A stretch of DNA of 64,000 nt from Uloborus plumipes (taxonomy: Eukaryota; Arthropoda; Arachnida; Araneae; Uloboridae). The position numbers were made by a program, and so were the translations under genes. Under the pieces are notes generated by a model. That model was not told the DNA's origin. It worked only from the letters and a program-made list of their open reading frames with translations, and made no database searches. This document shows, in pieces, positions 1-12,834 of this stretch. Positions within the stretch are counted from its first letter, which is position 1. Each line of letters begins with the position of its first letter. The stretch covers positions 1-64,000 of the forward strand of contig JAXGGA010004517.1 of the NCBI GenBank assembly GCA_038373865.1, given 5' to 3'.

Positions 1-59
1 TCTTTAATTCGGAAGAACGGTAACCTAGGATTAAAATTGCACAATGACGAACAAGGTGC

Positions 60-1445
60 TTAATGAGCAAGGGAATCTTGAGAAACTGTCACGCCTAGCA
101 TTATGAGGTGATTCATGACCTCTCAGATTTTTTCCAAAAATTACCAAATGTTTATTATCTTATTGAAAGACCAAATCCAGAATGTTTTGTTCTAAAGTTG
201 AGTTGTTTAGTTTTTATGGATCCCTAAAGGTGAAGGTGCGGCATCAAAAATTAAGCGGATTTTCAAGACATGGAAGTTGCTGTGAGCCAAAACTCTTACC
301 AGGAACTGTTTAACTCCAATTTTCTTTTTGTATATGGAATATAGAAGGTTGAAACTTTACAAAATGAATGTTAAATTTGAGGTAAGTTGTTGCCGTAAGG
401 TCAGTGAAGGCCCTCAAAACAAGGCATTTTTGACGTTTTTTAGCGTTTTTGAGGTCCAAAAACAGCTTGTACATTTCAGTTGCCACGGCAAAAGTAGTGT
501 CGTTTGAAAGACCAGTGTAAGCACTTTAAAATAATGTATAAATAACCGAGGAAAGTTCAACGTGCTTTTAGTTGCGTAAGGCCGAAATATGAAAAATGTC
601 ATATTTTACCGATATTCAAACGGTCATAACTTCCTCTGCCAACAACATATTGAAGTATTTTTTTTTGCCAATGTCATACTCTATTCTTTGTCTTAACAGA
701 ACAGTTGAGTCCTTTGAGGCGAAATGTAAAAAATTTTTTTACAAAAAATGCACAGGAAAAAATACATTTTTTGTAAAAAAAAATTTTACATTTCGCCTCA
801 AAGGACTCAACTGTTCTGTTAAGACAAAGAATAGAGTATGACATTGGCAAAAAAAATATTTCAATATGTTGTTGGCAGAGGAAGTTATGACCGTTTGAAT
901 ATCGGTAAAATATGACATTTTTCATATTTCGGCCTTACGCAACTAAAAGCACGTTGAACTTTCCTCGGTTATTTATACATTATTTTAAAGTGCTTACACT
1001 GGTCTTTCAAACGACACTACTTTTGACGTGGCAACTGAAATGTACAAGCTGTTTTTGGACCTCAAAAATGCTAAAAAACGTCAAAAATGCCTTGTTTTGA
1101 GGGCCTTCACTGACCTTACGGCAACAACTTACCTCAAATTTAACATTCATTTTGTAAAGTTTGAACCTTCTATATTCCATATACAAAAAGAAAATTGGAG
1201 TTCAACAGTTCCTGGTAAGAGTTTTGGCTCGCAGCAACTTCCATGTCTTGAAAATCCGCTCAATTTTTGATGCCGCACCTTCATATTTAGGGATCCATAA
1301 AAACTAAACAACTCAACTTTAGAACAAAACATTCTGGATTTGGTCTTTCCATAAGATAATAAACATTTGGTAATTTTTTGGAAAAAATCTGAGACGTCAT
1401 GAATTGCAGGCGTGACACTCTCTCAGACTCTTGCTCCTAAATAAG
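60..1445. repeat. 1.4-kb foldback (long inverted repeat) element
   Basis: The left arm (about 60-750) and right arm (about 765-1445) are near-perfect reverse complements around a loop of roughly 14 bases at 751-764. For example, the block around 183-290 (GTTCTAAAGTTGAGTTGTTT onward) returns inverted at about 1215-1330. Similarity fades over the outer 60-80 bases, where small indels appear. The arms carry the same short reading frames twice, once on each strand; these look like by-products of the symmetry, not genes. I found no transposase and no clear target-site duplication, so the class (foldback or MITE) is undecided. A transcript crossing it would form a hairpin of about 690 bp. Confidence 0.85.
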
Positions 1446-1929
1446 TTGCATAAAGCCCTGTTTGCGTTGCGAAATTTAACCCGGGCTACCTTAATCCAAG
1501 TCAACTTTCTAACAGGGTTAATCAGATTCGCTTCCAAAGAAAACTCGCTACACTTTTTAATCTGGGTTAACTTGCTAGTGGGACTTAAGTATGAAAATGC
1601 AGTTAAAAATTAATCCAACCTGTCTCACACGTGACACTGAAATCACCTTTATATAGAGATAGATTCAGTAAAATCTCATTTTTGCAAATAAAAATACAAC
1701 GAAGTATCCGTTAAAAAAAAATGTACACTTCCGTTTTTATTAACATTACATAGCTTCAATTCTATTACTGCGAAATAGACGTTACAATGAGCAAAGTTCG
1801 TTAAAATAGAGTTTGTGTATAGCATACAACAAATAATTTTTAAAAAATTCCATTTTTTTCCTTTTTCTCAAAATTAAAGACCCCGATCTCTTATAAAAAC
1901 TTTACCATGATTAATTTTTACTGCGTAAA

Positions 1930-2320
1930 ACTACTGTATTACGCCATAAGCAAAGCCGGTGTTTCATCAGCAGTATGTAATCATTTTTCACCACGTAGCT
2001 TTATTTAAAAAAATCTTAAGAAAAACTGCTTACTGAACAAATGATCTTTCCTCGAAGCATGTATTTAATTTATTTTCAAATAGCCAAACTATTAAGAGAT
2101 TTTTAAGAAAATTTAACATTTTTGACATATTTTATACATTTTGAGAAAGAGCGATGTAAAGGTTTTTTTTTTATCAAAAGAAAACTTTCTCTTCGCTTGA
2201 AAGAGGAACCATTAGCATTCATATTGCATGAAAAAGGACGCTATCAAGGAAGATGACTATTTAATGGATACTTGCTTTTCTTGTTTGAAAATAGATCTTT
2301 TTAAGAAAAAAGGGAGCACG
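1930..2320 (+). repeat. Old dispersed repeat, copy 1
   Basis: This segment has a diverged inverted copy at about 31070-31450. The clearest shared block includes GAACCATTAGCATTCAT and GATGACTATTTAATGGAT, present here at about 2206-2270 and reversed at about 31100-31170. No coding frame survives. The flanks from 1446 to 2700 are AT-rich and hold nothing else I can name. Confidence 0.65.
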
Positions 2321-2729
2321 AGGTAAAAAGTGGAAGTAATTTCTATCGCGTTGTTGTATCTGCCAGTAACATAAATTTTCGTATTAAGTATAATAATAAA
2401 GCGATAGGTGATACAGATTGGATTTTTTCCCCGGGTTTTTACTCCGCTTAAAAAGATAAAGTAGTACGCATATTTTTAAAAATAAACATATAAGAAGGCC
2501 CTTTCATGGTGTTTTTGTAGGGGTATTGATATTGCTGGGATAAGTTTCTGAATTAAAAAATAATATTGAATTCAATGTATCATGAAGTCGATTTTCTTTT
2601 CGAGTAACCGCTTATGTCGTTCAATTTAGCTGAATAAAGTAGACATGCGTCAGAAAAGGTACGGAGGAAAAAATTGTGTTTTATTAGGGACGACGAAGCT
2701 TTTTAAGCCGTGCTTTTCAAATGGATGAA

Positions 2730-3105
2730 TCTATATAAAAATGGATGTATGTATATTTGTATGTTTGTTCTTTATACAAATCCACAGCTTTCGTCGGATT
2801 TTTACCAAACTTGGCACAGAGGTCCCTTGATGCACTAGAATTCACATAGGCGGGGTTTTGAAATTAAAAAAAAATCCAAAAAGCTCAAAATTCAAATTTT
2901 GATTCAAAATGGCCATTTTCTTTCAATTATGAATAGATAGAGTAATAGATAAACCTTCAAGCATACAAATTAATAAAATTTAACACCTTTAAATATGAGT
3001 ATTTTCCAACAAAGATTACGATTAACAATACGCTCACCTATTTCATTTTAGCAAGAAATAAGTTAAACATAATGCAATACCGGGCAACGCCGGGTTATAA
3101 GCTAG
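2730..3105 (+). mobile_element. Non-autonomous Helitron, full length
   Basis: The 5' end is TCTATATAAAAATGGATGT. The 3' end has the hairpin CCGGGCAACGCCGGG followed by a short spacer and CTAG, then T, as expected for a Helitron inserted between A and T. The interior (for example ATGCACTAGAATTCACATAGGC and GGCCATTTTCTTTCAATT-like blocks) recurs at 15819-16240 (reverse), 47194-47570 (reverse), 50997-51370 (reverse) and 53910-54258. There is no Rep/helicase gene, so mobility would have to come from elsewhere. Confidence 0.75.
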
Positions 3106-3130
3106 TGTAGTTTAATTTTTGCTGAATACA

Positions 3131-3427
3131 CTGCTCGACATTGAAAATGCAACACCAAGAAGGAGTGGTCAGAAATTCATGCAAATTTTACCGTAGACGC
3201 ACGTCACTGAGTTATGCAAATGATGTGAAATGCGCAGCTCTCCGACGCACGTGAAGATAGATATAAGAGAATGAAGTTGAAAAGTGGGCTATGTTCATGT
3301 TGGTTTTTCTGCCAGACTAATTATCGGAGAAATTTGGTTTTTGTCTCGAAGGATACGTGTGATAGGAGGAAATGCCACGCCGTCCTCAACGAAGACACTT
3401 CCAGCATATAGACGACTTTACAAGGGG
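3131..3427 (+). mobile_element. 5' fragment of a Tc1-like transposon
   Basis: The fragment starts near CACTGCTCGACATTGAAAAT and reads through a short leader to an ATG at 3372. The start of the frame (MPRRPQRRHFQHIDDFTRG) resembles the N-terminus of Tc1-family transposases, where an arginine-rich start leads into the first helix-turn-helix. The homology stops at about 3427, where unrelated AT-rich DNA begins. Neither the catalytic domain nor the right terminal repeat is present, so this is a truncated relic. Confidence 0.6.
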
Positions 3428-3569
3428 TATTTTACATATTGTTTACGTTAAAATATTACATAAGTATTCCAGATTTCATTTATAAGTAATTTAGTTGCAA
3501 TAACTTAGTATAAAAAATAAATAAATGGAACATTATTTCCATTATATCACTTTTTCTCAATTATTCTAA

Positions 3570-3730
3570 TATTTTGAATATGAGGTGTATCTCCCCTTTC
3601 AAACAAGAAAATATTTTCACAATCGGACCATCCGTTTAGGCGTTAGAGTGCCCCAGACAGATACACAGATCGACAAATACACAGACACCTCAAACTTATA
3701 ACCCTCTTCCTTGTTGCGTCGGGGTTAAAA
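3570..3730 (+). repeat. Possible RTE-type retrotransposon 3' tail
   Basis: The segment contains the run CAGACAGATACACAGATCGAC and ends in GCGTCGGGGTTAAAAATAAG, a layout I associate with 3' ends of RTE-like non-LTR elements in arthropods. No reverse transcriptase remains. The assignment rests on recall of family style, so it is tentative. A 67-residue minus-strand frame at 3792-3995 follows; I do not recognise it. Confidence 0.35.
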
Positions 3731-4334
3731 ATAAGAAATGTAGAACACGAAAGAAATAAACAAAAGCACTTATCTTTAAAAAATAGCCATTTTATTCAGA
3801 AAAACACATTGTTGATTCAAAACTGAAACACGTTTCGGTCTTATCAGAAGAAATAACTAGTGTTTCTCCTAAAAATTGTTCGTGAAAAACTATCGTCGCT
3901 TGCAAAGGCCATTGCACGAACACAAAACGAAACCGATTAGACTTTTCCACTTCGGGACACAATTGGGCTTTAGTAGTTTGAACAAGATTATTCAAAATAG
4001 AATGTCGGTTATCATTATTTAGGTATTATTTTGATTCAGGCATTATGAAACTGTCTTTTATAAATGTTCAAAATCTAAAATTAAAATTAAACTTTTTAAA
4101 ATAAAAATTTTTCAGAAAGAAAATCTATAATTAGATTCTCTACCTTCTACTTCAAAATTCAAGATTTAAAAGAGAACACTGTAGGATCATTCCACGAAAA
4201 AGGCCACCATCTTGTTTCCGCACGTGCCGCTCATATATTTCGCTAAAAAGTAGTAATTTTAACAATGGACAAAGTTTTTTGCCTAAGAAATCCCGTACCG
4301 GATTGTGATTTCTTAACCAATAAAATTTCGCTCA

Positions 4335-5102
4335 GGGTCATTCCATAGTGACTAACGTAACATTCAGAGCTGATTTTGTAACTGTTTTTACCTGTAACTT
4401 AAAGGATAAAAAGTATTTTTTAGTTATGCTGGTGGATTTACAATGTACATGGTATCCATGTATAATTTCTGCTGAGAATTTCCTTCCTGTAACTTCATTA
4501 TAGGGTCATTCCATAATGACTAACGTAACATTCAGAGCATATTTTGAAACTGTTTTTACTTGTAACTTAACGGATAAAAAATATTTCTTAGTTATGTTGG
4601 TGGATTTACAATGTGCACGGTATCTATGTATCATTTCTGCTAAGAATTTAAAACAAAATTACTGACAGTAGATATTTTTACAACTAAAATAGCAGCGTGA
4701 CTAACGTAACATTTTTGCGACCCTGAAAATCAATGCTCATGTTGTGAGGCATTAATTTCTCAAAGTTAAGCAAGTGTTAAAAATTGAATGATATGTTTGA
4801 AAAATGTGTAAAGTTGGCTTTTAAAAACATAAAACATATTTTTTAAATTTTAATTTTTTTAGTCTGAAGTGTCACTTTTTACTCAAGATAGCGTGTGACT
4901 AACGTAACCATCGAATAACAAGCAGTGAACACACTACAAACTATTTATTACGGCTAATCTTAGTGATAAGTACAATACTTTTTCATTTTTTAAAAACTTC
5001 TTATGTTTATGATTTTTGTTTATTTATTTATTTTTTGATACTTTTTTCACTTCGGTATTTTTTTTTCTTCGGCTGAGGTTGACATTTCTATGGAATGACC
5101 CT
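4335..5102 (+). mobile_element. MITE with GGGTCATTCCATAG ends, left end duplicated
   Basis: The complete copy runs from AGGGTCATTCCATA at 4502 to TATGGAATGACCCT at about 5102. The first 168 bases are also present as a direct duplicate at 4335-4500. The interior carries GACTAACGTAAC three more times, the last near 4900. A second copy lies inverted at 29394-30013, which confirms the borders. No coding capacity. Confidence 0.8.
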
Positions 5103-5387
5103 TCATTACCCTTTAAAATCACTACTTTTTAATGAAATACATAAGCACCACGTGTGGAAACAAGTTGACAGCTTTTTCGTTTGAATAGCCCTTTACTAGA
5201 AACACAATTAAATTTGTACAGCAAGCAAAATGAAAACTTAATAAGATGTTCAATAAAGAGAAAATCATACTTTCCTCTATCTAAAAACTGTAGTTTCCTA
5301 GCTATGTCTTTTAGTTTTATGGTATTAAAAAACTGAATAACTTGAAATCGAACAGTTAATTACGGCATCATCATACATGGGTCATTC

Positions 5388-5700
5388 TCACAGAAAGTCT
5401 TTTTCATGTCCCCGTTATAATTTGGGAAGATTTTCTAATAGGTTTTTAAGGGGTTGAAATTATTTTCCAAGTTGAGGTTAACAAGATAATAAAAGTAAAA
5501 TTTTTGTATTTTATTTCAAATATATTTATATAGGCCTAAAGTACAGAAACGTCATTCCCTCACTTGTCCCCACTGTTGGAATAAAATAAACAAAAATTAT
5601 TTCTAAGCAAACAAGGAATAAGTTTAAATTTTTTTGCGTTTTAACCAAACGCGCGTTCCCTAACAACAGTAAACTTCCCTCTCAGAATCGCAAAAAAAAA

Positions 5701-5734
<34 letters not shown>

Positions 5735-6401
5735 TAAAAAATAAATAAAAAATAAAAAATAAATAAAAAATAATAAAAATAAAAAATTAAACAAGTTTGG
5801 CAATTTACAGTTGGCAACACAGAAGAATATTGCAGCTCATTTCCGTCTTTAAGTTGATGAAAATGTGTATTTAAAATCCATCTAAAAGCATAAAATTAGG
5901 TAAGGTTCTTTGCGTGCGTCATTCCCTCGCACTTGTTTTTACAGTTAAATAACATAAAATAATGCAAAAAAAAAAAAAAAAAAAAAAATAGACTGATCAC
6001 TTTTTTTGATGTTTTAGACATTTTTGGTTTTATGGAGGTTGTCTAGCGCAGCTAGACAACCTGAGATAAGTAGGAAGAAGACAGACTGATCATGTGTTAC
6101 TTCTGTGTTTAATAATACTTGTTTGAGAATAAACTCAAATATCAGTTAAACCTAATTCATAGAATTTAATTTCATAGAATTCGTCATTCCCACACAAGTG
6201 AGGGAATGACGCTTAAGTGTATTAAATATAGTGATAATAATTATGTATTTAACTATAGGTGAATTTTTTTCAGGATTAATATTTTTTTTATAAATCTCCT
6301 ACATATAACTACCTATATAAAAAGTTTCATCTGTTTCCACTGACTTTAATTTTTCTGAACTTCATACCCTCAAAATGACTATTTTTATGAGAATAACCCA
6401 T
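5388..6401. mobile_element. MITE-like element with TGGGTCATTCTCA ends
   Basis: The left end TGGGTCATTCTCACAGAAA is matched by the inverted right end TTTTATGAGAATAACCCA. Inside are repeated CATTCCCTC / GAGGGAATGAC blocks in both orientations (about 5550, 5920 and 6181-6212), an (AAAT)n tract at 5690-5790 and a poly-A run at 5966-5988. The perfect small hairpin GGTTGTCTAGC-GCA-GCTAGACAACC sits at about 6037-6061. No gene. Confidence 0.65.
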
Positions 6402-9400
6402 ATAGTGCCAAAATATCCCGAAAACCCACATTGCTACAAGGGTACGTTATGTGTGTATATTTCAACTAGTGTGTAGAATAAATGATGAACATTAAGTAGT
6501 TCAGTAAAAATTTTAAAGAGTTTTGGAACACAGCTGAGAGTCTGGATGAATTATTGATCGTTTGAACATTTCATATAAAACTAGGCTCGGTGTCATGATA
6601 CATATTTTACTGATTGGCTGAGGCTTTTGCTTGGCTGAGGTTTTAGAGATTGACTGAGGTTTACAGATTGGTTTTATTGTTTAGCTAACAGATTTGGTAG
6701 AGATAATTTCAGTCGGGATTTTCTTCTATAATGCTAAATGTGCAGAAAGAAACTATTAATTCACTTTATCATGATTCAATTTAAGTAATCAGTTCTTCGA
6801 GGAATGCAAGCGACGTTAGTTATTTAGGGTACCGTATGAAAATGGCGTTTAAAACGCAACCCAACTCGCTACTGGAACCGCAAACGCAGCTCATTAAAAT
6901 GCCATCACAAAGAAATAAACAAAATACGCATATAAGGTTAGTAAAATTGCAGCAATACTAATTGAATTGAACAAAGCTCAATATATATAATACTCATAAG
7001 AAACAAAACAATACATTGCAATATAAACATAGCAACCTCTTCACAATGAGTCTTACATCAAAATACTTACAAAGTTTTTTTCGAAACTCGTTCGTAGAGG
7101 TTATATTTCTAGATCCGTAATATCTCAGAATATTCCACTTTGAGCAAAACAAAAATTTGACCCCCTCGAAATTTGCTGGTATGGTACAAAATACTATTTT
7201 AATTAAATGTCACTTTTTTTCAGTATTTTTTTTATTTTATTTATTTATTTATTATTTTTTTTTTTTTGCGTTATACATATCATTGGAATGTAAACGTTAA
7301 AGTTGATAGTATCGATTTGGAGAGTTTTGGGGCATTATTAGCTCTTTTACCACTTTTTTACGGTGCTAAATACAAAATTTGGTTACTTAGATTGTTTTTT
7401 ATCGATTCTCTATAGGTATAATTTTAACTCAAAATCGAAAATTCGGCAATTTCTGAAATCACACCTGAAACCTCTAAAACTTATCTAACTGAAAGATCTT
7501 AAAAGGTATGTTCGACAACAAATGGATTACTGCTTTTGTAAACAATTGTACACTTTTTGTAATTAAGTATTTCATCAATTTTCACGATTTTAAGAACTAG
7601 TAGAACTGATTATCTATCTTTTTTTTTCCTTCAAAATTACACTTGATTTTATTTCATGTCCTCCATTTTAAGTCTCTATATAAAAGTACATACCTATTTC
7701 TCAAATAAACTACAGACTGCTTAATATACTATACTATTTATATTTTATTCAATAAATCATGAAATGCATAAAATGCTGTCACAATTTATTTAAAACATTT
7801 TAATGCTATTTGTAATGTAAGTCAATTGCTACTGTTTATGAGTTAAAACAAAGGCAGACATTTTCATTAAAATCAAGGCTGGAAAAGAAATATTGGCCGT
7901 TTTTTTCTATCACAAAATAAATGCTTTTAGAGTTACCTTTTTTTTTTGAAATGCAGTTCTGGTAATTAACTTTATGGTTAGTTTATTATTTATGATTTCA
8001 GAAAATAAACAAAAAAATCTATAAAAGTTTCTATTGTATGAATGTATCACAGCAGTACAGGTAAAACCGAAAAAATTTAGTCTTTTGAGAATTAATATTC
8101 TTTCTTGCTTCGTTTTTTTAGAACAAGAGACAACCTTAATTACGTTTTAGTTGCGATAGAGCCACATCTGTCGCAATCTCGAAAAGTTCAACTTAGTGGA
8201 AATCGACTCCGACCACTATCGCTCTGCCACATTCGTGCATAATTAATGCTATCAAAAGACACGCAGTCTTTATAAAGAATGTTTATGGAATTTTTATGGC
8301 AGAGAAAGCTTCACATATTATATTTAAGATAATGAACCAATTAGGTAGAATGAAAGTTGAATATTGATGTTTTTATTAAATGTTTACAAATTATAGTTAG
8401 AAAACGGATTCCTTATAACGGTTTAAAAATATTTAGGAAGGAATTTTACGAGTTCGAGACATCAGCAATTGCTTCGTAAAATTTTAGATCATTATTTTCA
8501 ATTACTATTCTGGAATCGATGAAGAGTGATTTATTTTTAACTTTTTTATACGTTAAATATATTTTGAGTTTTCAGAGTTAATTACCGTTCAATTAAAAGA
8601 ACATCTTTGCCTATTCAAGATGAAGTGGTGTATATACTTCTCGTCCAATCAGAAGCTTTTCATATCGTCCTTATTTACTACCAGAAAATAACAAACATAA
8701 GTCAAGAAAAACAGTCATAGCTACATAAAATCACACAAAATATAAACAAAACAAAAGCTCATATTCCAAGGTATGGCTACGTATGACACAAAGAAGGCTA
8801 AGGAAGAAACCAAATGTTTCCACATTTAACACAAATGGCTCACTTTTTTATTTTTGCACAGTACTTTTTATTTTTATATAAAAAAATTTCACCCGCATCA
8901 GGCCAGCTAGACGCGAACAGTCGCAATCTGTTGAAGAAGCTTCTTTTATTTGTTGTTGTTGAACTGTAAGGTAAAATTATGCACATGACTTCGATACGTA
9001 TAACATCACACCTAGGCTTGACTCCGTTACATGAGTTGATATCGGATTGGGGGAATTCTCGGATGATCACGTGACTGGTCGAAAACGACAGTTAAGAAGT
9101 TCGACCGTTCCACTGCCCCAACGTTTGTATAATCATACATGTCTGAGATTTACGCAATCACATGCATGCGTATCATACAGAGAATTTTTGGCACTGAAGA
9201 GTACTTAATTTATTAATACTTATTCTATAGTTTGAGTAATGAAACTCACTTTACTCTATATGGAGTAAAAGATTAATCTGTTTTATCATCCTAAATAATT
9301 TTAGTTTAAGAATTCAGACATTTATAGCACAATTCAGTTTTTGCTGTGATTTTTCCTGCTTTTTGAGCAGGTTAGTCACAAAATTTATAATGTCTGTTTA

Positions 9401-10285
9401 TTTTTATAATTATGATATAATGTTAATTTTATTGTTCTTACTGAATTTTCTGGTCTCATTTAATTTGGGAAACTTTACGAGAGGTTCTGGTCTGCCAGTT
9501 GCAGTTACTACCATAGTTTCTTCCATATAACTTCAATCTTACTGTTTCACCTATCTCAACTAACCTTTTCTAGAAACTCTTCAAATCCCCTAGTTTTCAA
9601 AAGTGTGCTTCAATTTCTTAAAGCTTTCAAAGAATATATAACGCTTTGTTTTACTCTACCATTTGGCAACACGAAAATGTTTTAAGTTCAACAAAACTGC
9701 ACGTGCATAGTTTTACCCATATAGTGCAACAAGAACAAATGCTTGAAGCAGTTTTGTGCAGTAACCTGATGACACATTTCATAAAAATAAGTGATCAGTC
9801 TTAGAGAGTCCTGTGTTTTTATCTTCGCACCGCATCCTCGTGCGGGCACCACCACCACCTCATCACCACAGACCGGTACAACTGCTGTCATTTCAGTATT
9901 TCCTTTTGTTGACATCTCATACACAACATTCGTTTGAGTCCAAGCACAGCGCGTATCGTCTTCCGGAGAAACGCAGCATGACAGATTTTTAATGAACCTT
10001 CACTCATTAAAATGTAAGGTGTTAGGGTTTTTCGTTAAAAGTGCAAGTACATCATTATTTTAAAAATATATCCTTCCACACACAATGTTTCCAGAAACCA
10101 TCTTTTTCAACAGTAAAGATATCATGTCTCGTTAAATAAGCTGTTGAAAACTTCCAAATAGGAAGTTCGTATTTCAAAGCTTTATTTTAAAGAAATTCAC
10201 AGTTCATCAACATTTTATTCATCTTTCAATGCTTATGTATCTTCTATGTGTATATGCAATGAAGCCCATTTACCCTTGTTCATAA
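6402..10285. other. No recognised feature
   Basis: AT-rich DNA with T/A homopolymer tracts (for example around 7220-7266). The only frames are a 76-residue and a 78-residue minus-strand frame (8840-9070, 9688-9924), neither with a recognisable domain. The stretch lies 3' of the sFRP stop codon. The first canonical AATAAA on the minus strand downstream of that stop is at about 10214-10219, so part of the DNA between there and 11653 could be 3' UTR. Confidence 0.4.
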
Positions 10286-10324
10286 AGAGTGGTTATTTAT
10301 CCGACTACGGATGTACTGGGGCGA

Positions 10325-10645
10325 ATACTGGCAACGCCTCCTAAATACTAAATGCCTACTACATTTGTCTCAATACGTTAAGCATTTGTTACACTTTGAG
10401 CGTCACCTTGCGGAAATACGATGATGCCGTTGTTATCGTATAAATCTAAACAATATTCGAACTAAATGTTTTAATTGGTTAATTTTTCAATTTAAATTTA
10501 GAAATCAACCAATCGTTGATTTCTCTGTCTCGAAGAACTCCGATAGATGGCAGTGCTTCGTGAACCAAAGGAGAAATTTTACTCTGTGCAAAAAAACAGA
10601 AAGCAGTAGGCATTTAGTATTCAAGAGGCGTTGATACTGGATACA
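10325..10645. repeat. Small foldback repeat
   Basis: GGCAACGCCTCCTAAATACT and CTAAATGCCTAC near 10330-10365 return inverted near 10608-10641 as GTAGGCATTTAGTATTCAAG and AGGCGTTGATA. About 240 bases lie between the arms. Probably a MITE relic; no target-site duplication was identified. Confidence 0.55.
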
Positions 10646-11653
10646 CTTTAAATAGGCTTTAGACCAAGGGCTGACGTAAATCCAGTCAGCCAAATTCTAA
10701 ATGAGAGGATTACATTCTTTTAACTTATTACTGGATTTTAAAAATGAAATTTTTCATGCTCAATATAATTTATGAAAATAAAGATAGGTCGGGGAATTTG
10801 TTGTTAAAAATGGGGGGGGGGGGGGAGGAAGATAGAAACTTTGCCAATCCTAACTAAAACAATTTGGACACCAAATAAAGTATAGTTAAAACTATTACTC
10901 AAAATAAAGCGCAAACTGTGAGACAATGAAGAGTTGAGAACAGTTATTTAAAGGCGTCGCAATGTGTGCTTTGTTTTCGTTGGTTACTGACTTAACGTAT
11001 AGTTTTATATATAAAAAATGACCAAAAAATCTTTTTGCTAAATGAAAGTTTTCTCAAACTTCATTTACTCGTCAAAAGCGTAGAAAAGGAAAATCTTATT
11101 TTTTTTCACCCGAAAATTTTACAGCACTTTCAACTCCCGAATTTGGCAGAAATGTTTTTTCTCAGACAATTCTAGGAATTCCAAACGTATCAAACAGCTA
11201 AACGCTCTGGGACAAAAATGGTGCCACACTAATCAAACACGAAAATAGAGAAATTCTAATGGAGTAGATGAAGTGGTGGGATATTCTTACTGCTTCTTCC
11301 CATTAGGGTTAAACCGATTAGGGAATCACATATGCTCTTTCTCCTTCTCAAACAGGGTTATATTTAATGAAATATTCGTGCAAATTCAATGAAGCAGTTG
11401 GACAGAGGGAATCTCTATTTGGAGTCGATCTAAGTATTAATCCTGGTATTTTAAATTTTAGCCATTGCAAGAAAAGTTCAGAGGAGAAATATTGCATTTA
11501 TAGATGGTATGCATTCTCTTTTCCTGCGAATTTGTTTTGTCCTGAAAAAAGCATCAGCCATTCAACGATAGAAGTATGTTGTCTGTCAAATGGGCAAATA
11601 ATTGTCTCTCAGTTAGTCTTGTGTACCGATCGGGTGGTGTCAGCTGTGGTGGT

Positions 11654-11861
11654 CTACGTGCGGAAAGTGGGGGCCGGTCCCCCGCTGACCACGGCCAGTG
11701 TGCCGCTGGGTGGGTGTCGGTTGGCCTTCTTCTTCTTCTTCGCCGCCAGGGGGCGCTTCTTGGACCTCCTCCGGCGCTCGCTCTCATCTGCCGCGTTGCC
11801 GCCTTCCTCCACAGTCTCCGAAATGATTTGAGGGTTCGAGCAGTCGATGCGTTTCATGGCC
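11654..11861 (-). CDS. sfrp: Secreted frizzled-related protein, last exon (end of NTR domain and basic tail)
   Basis: Terminal coding exon. The acceptor is a long pyrimidine tract ending in TTCTTCTTAG at 11862-11871. The exon begins with G, which completes the AG left by the previous exon to give Arg, then encodes AMKRIDC and a further 61 residues to TAG at 11654-11656. The cysteine seven residues in matches the conserved last cysteine that closes the NTR module in sFRP1/2/5-type proteins. After it come about 61 residues: an acidic patch, then a strongly basic stretch with RRRRSKKR and five lysines in a row. This could bind heparan sulfate, but that is inference. The tail is longer than in vertebrate sFRP2. 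GC content is much higher than in the surrounding DNA. Long frames on the opposite strand here are shadows. Confidence 0.78.
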
Positions 11862-12278
11862 CTAAGAAGAAGAAAGAGAGAGAATAGGATCAGAACACAC
11901 CTCGGAATAGAAGGCAAAGATAGCAAATAAATATGTTGTAAACTCGCACTAGTGTAGTAGTATTTATAAACATCGCCCCAAAAACATATTCATTTAATAC
12001 AACAATTCAACCCTTAAATCAAGCATGTGACTTGTTGACAACATACCTAACTTAGTATTGTAAAATATTATAGTAACAAACTGAAACTCTGTAGCTGCCA
12101 AAAACCAAGAAAATTCTCACTGATGAGATTATATAGTCGATGTTTATCTAGTAAACTGATGGAGGAAACATTTTTTTCAGCTCTCACTAGTATAGGGCTT
12201 TTTCTTTAGTTCAGTGCGCTTGAGAATGCACACTACTTTTTGTTAGATGAGGAATAAAGTTTTACTACAACTTAAATA

Positions 12279-12834
12279 CAGTAAACTCTCACTCATGCGC
12301 CGGCCCAAGAGGCCAATAGAAAAAGGCACATAAGTGAGAGGGACGTATAAGTGAACAAGCCTATTAACAGGACTAAAACGCAACATATGTTCTAATGAGA
12401 CAATGAATAAGAATGTTTCTATAGAAAAGGGACATATTACTGCGGTTTGGCAATAACTGTAACGTAACTATAACGATAAAGAGAAAACAAAAATTGCAGC
12501 ATACCTTTACAAACTATTCCCTCTAAAACGATTCATAATGGATAATTGTCCCTCTCCGAACTCTAGTTCATGGGGAAAAATGCCTTTCGTGAGCAATAAA
12601 GGCGAAAGATTTAAGAGGAAAGTGAAGAAAAACGCTTTTTTTTAAAGAAAATAAATTAATTTTTTTACATTTTAGAGAAAATTCGGCGCATAAGTGAAAT
12701 ATTTATCTTTAGAGCGACGCAAAAACGAATGATACTATCATTATTTTGCTATGGAATGTGCTGGGACCATTTAAAATCGTCGTACAAGTGAAAAAGGCGC
12801 ATAAATGAGGCGGCGTATAAGTGAGAGTTCACTG
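12279..12834. mobile_element. MITE with CAGTAAACTCTCACT ends and TA duplication
   Basis: The left end CAGTAAACTCTCACTCATGC is mirrored by the right end GTATAAGTGAGAGTTCACTG. TA flanks both sides (12277-12278 and 12835-12836). Subterminal blocks such as GGCGCATAAGTGA recur inverted several times. No coding frame. It lies just 3' of the sFRP terminal acceptor, in the last intron. Confidence 0.75.

Noticed and set aside
596..1100. Paired plus and minus frames (81-83 and 62 residues)
   Set aside because: The same peptides appear on both strands only because of the foldback symmetry.
11367..11831. 154-residue plus-strand frame
   Set aside because: It runs antisense across the last sFRP exon; the minus-strand reading has matching splice sites and phase, so this is a shadow.
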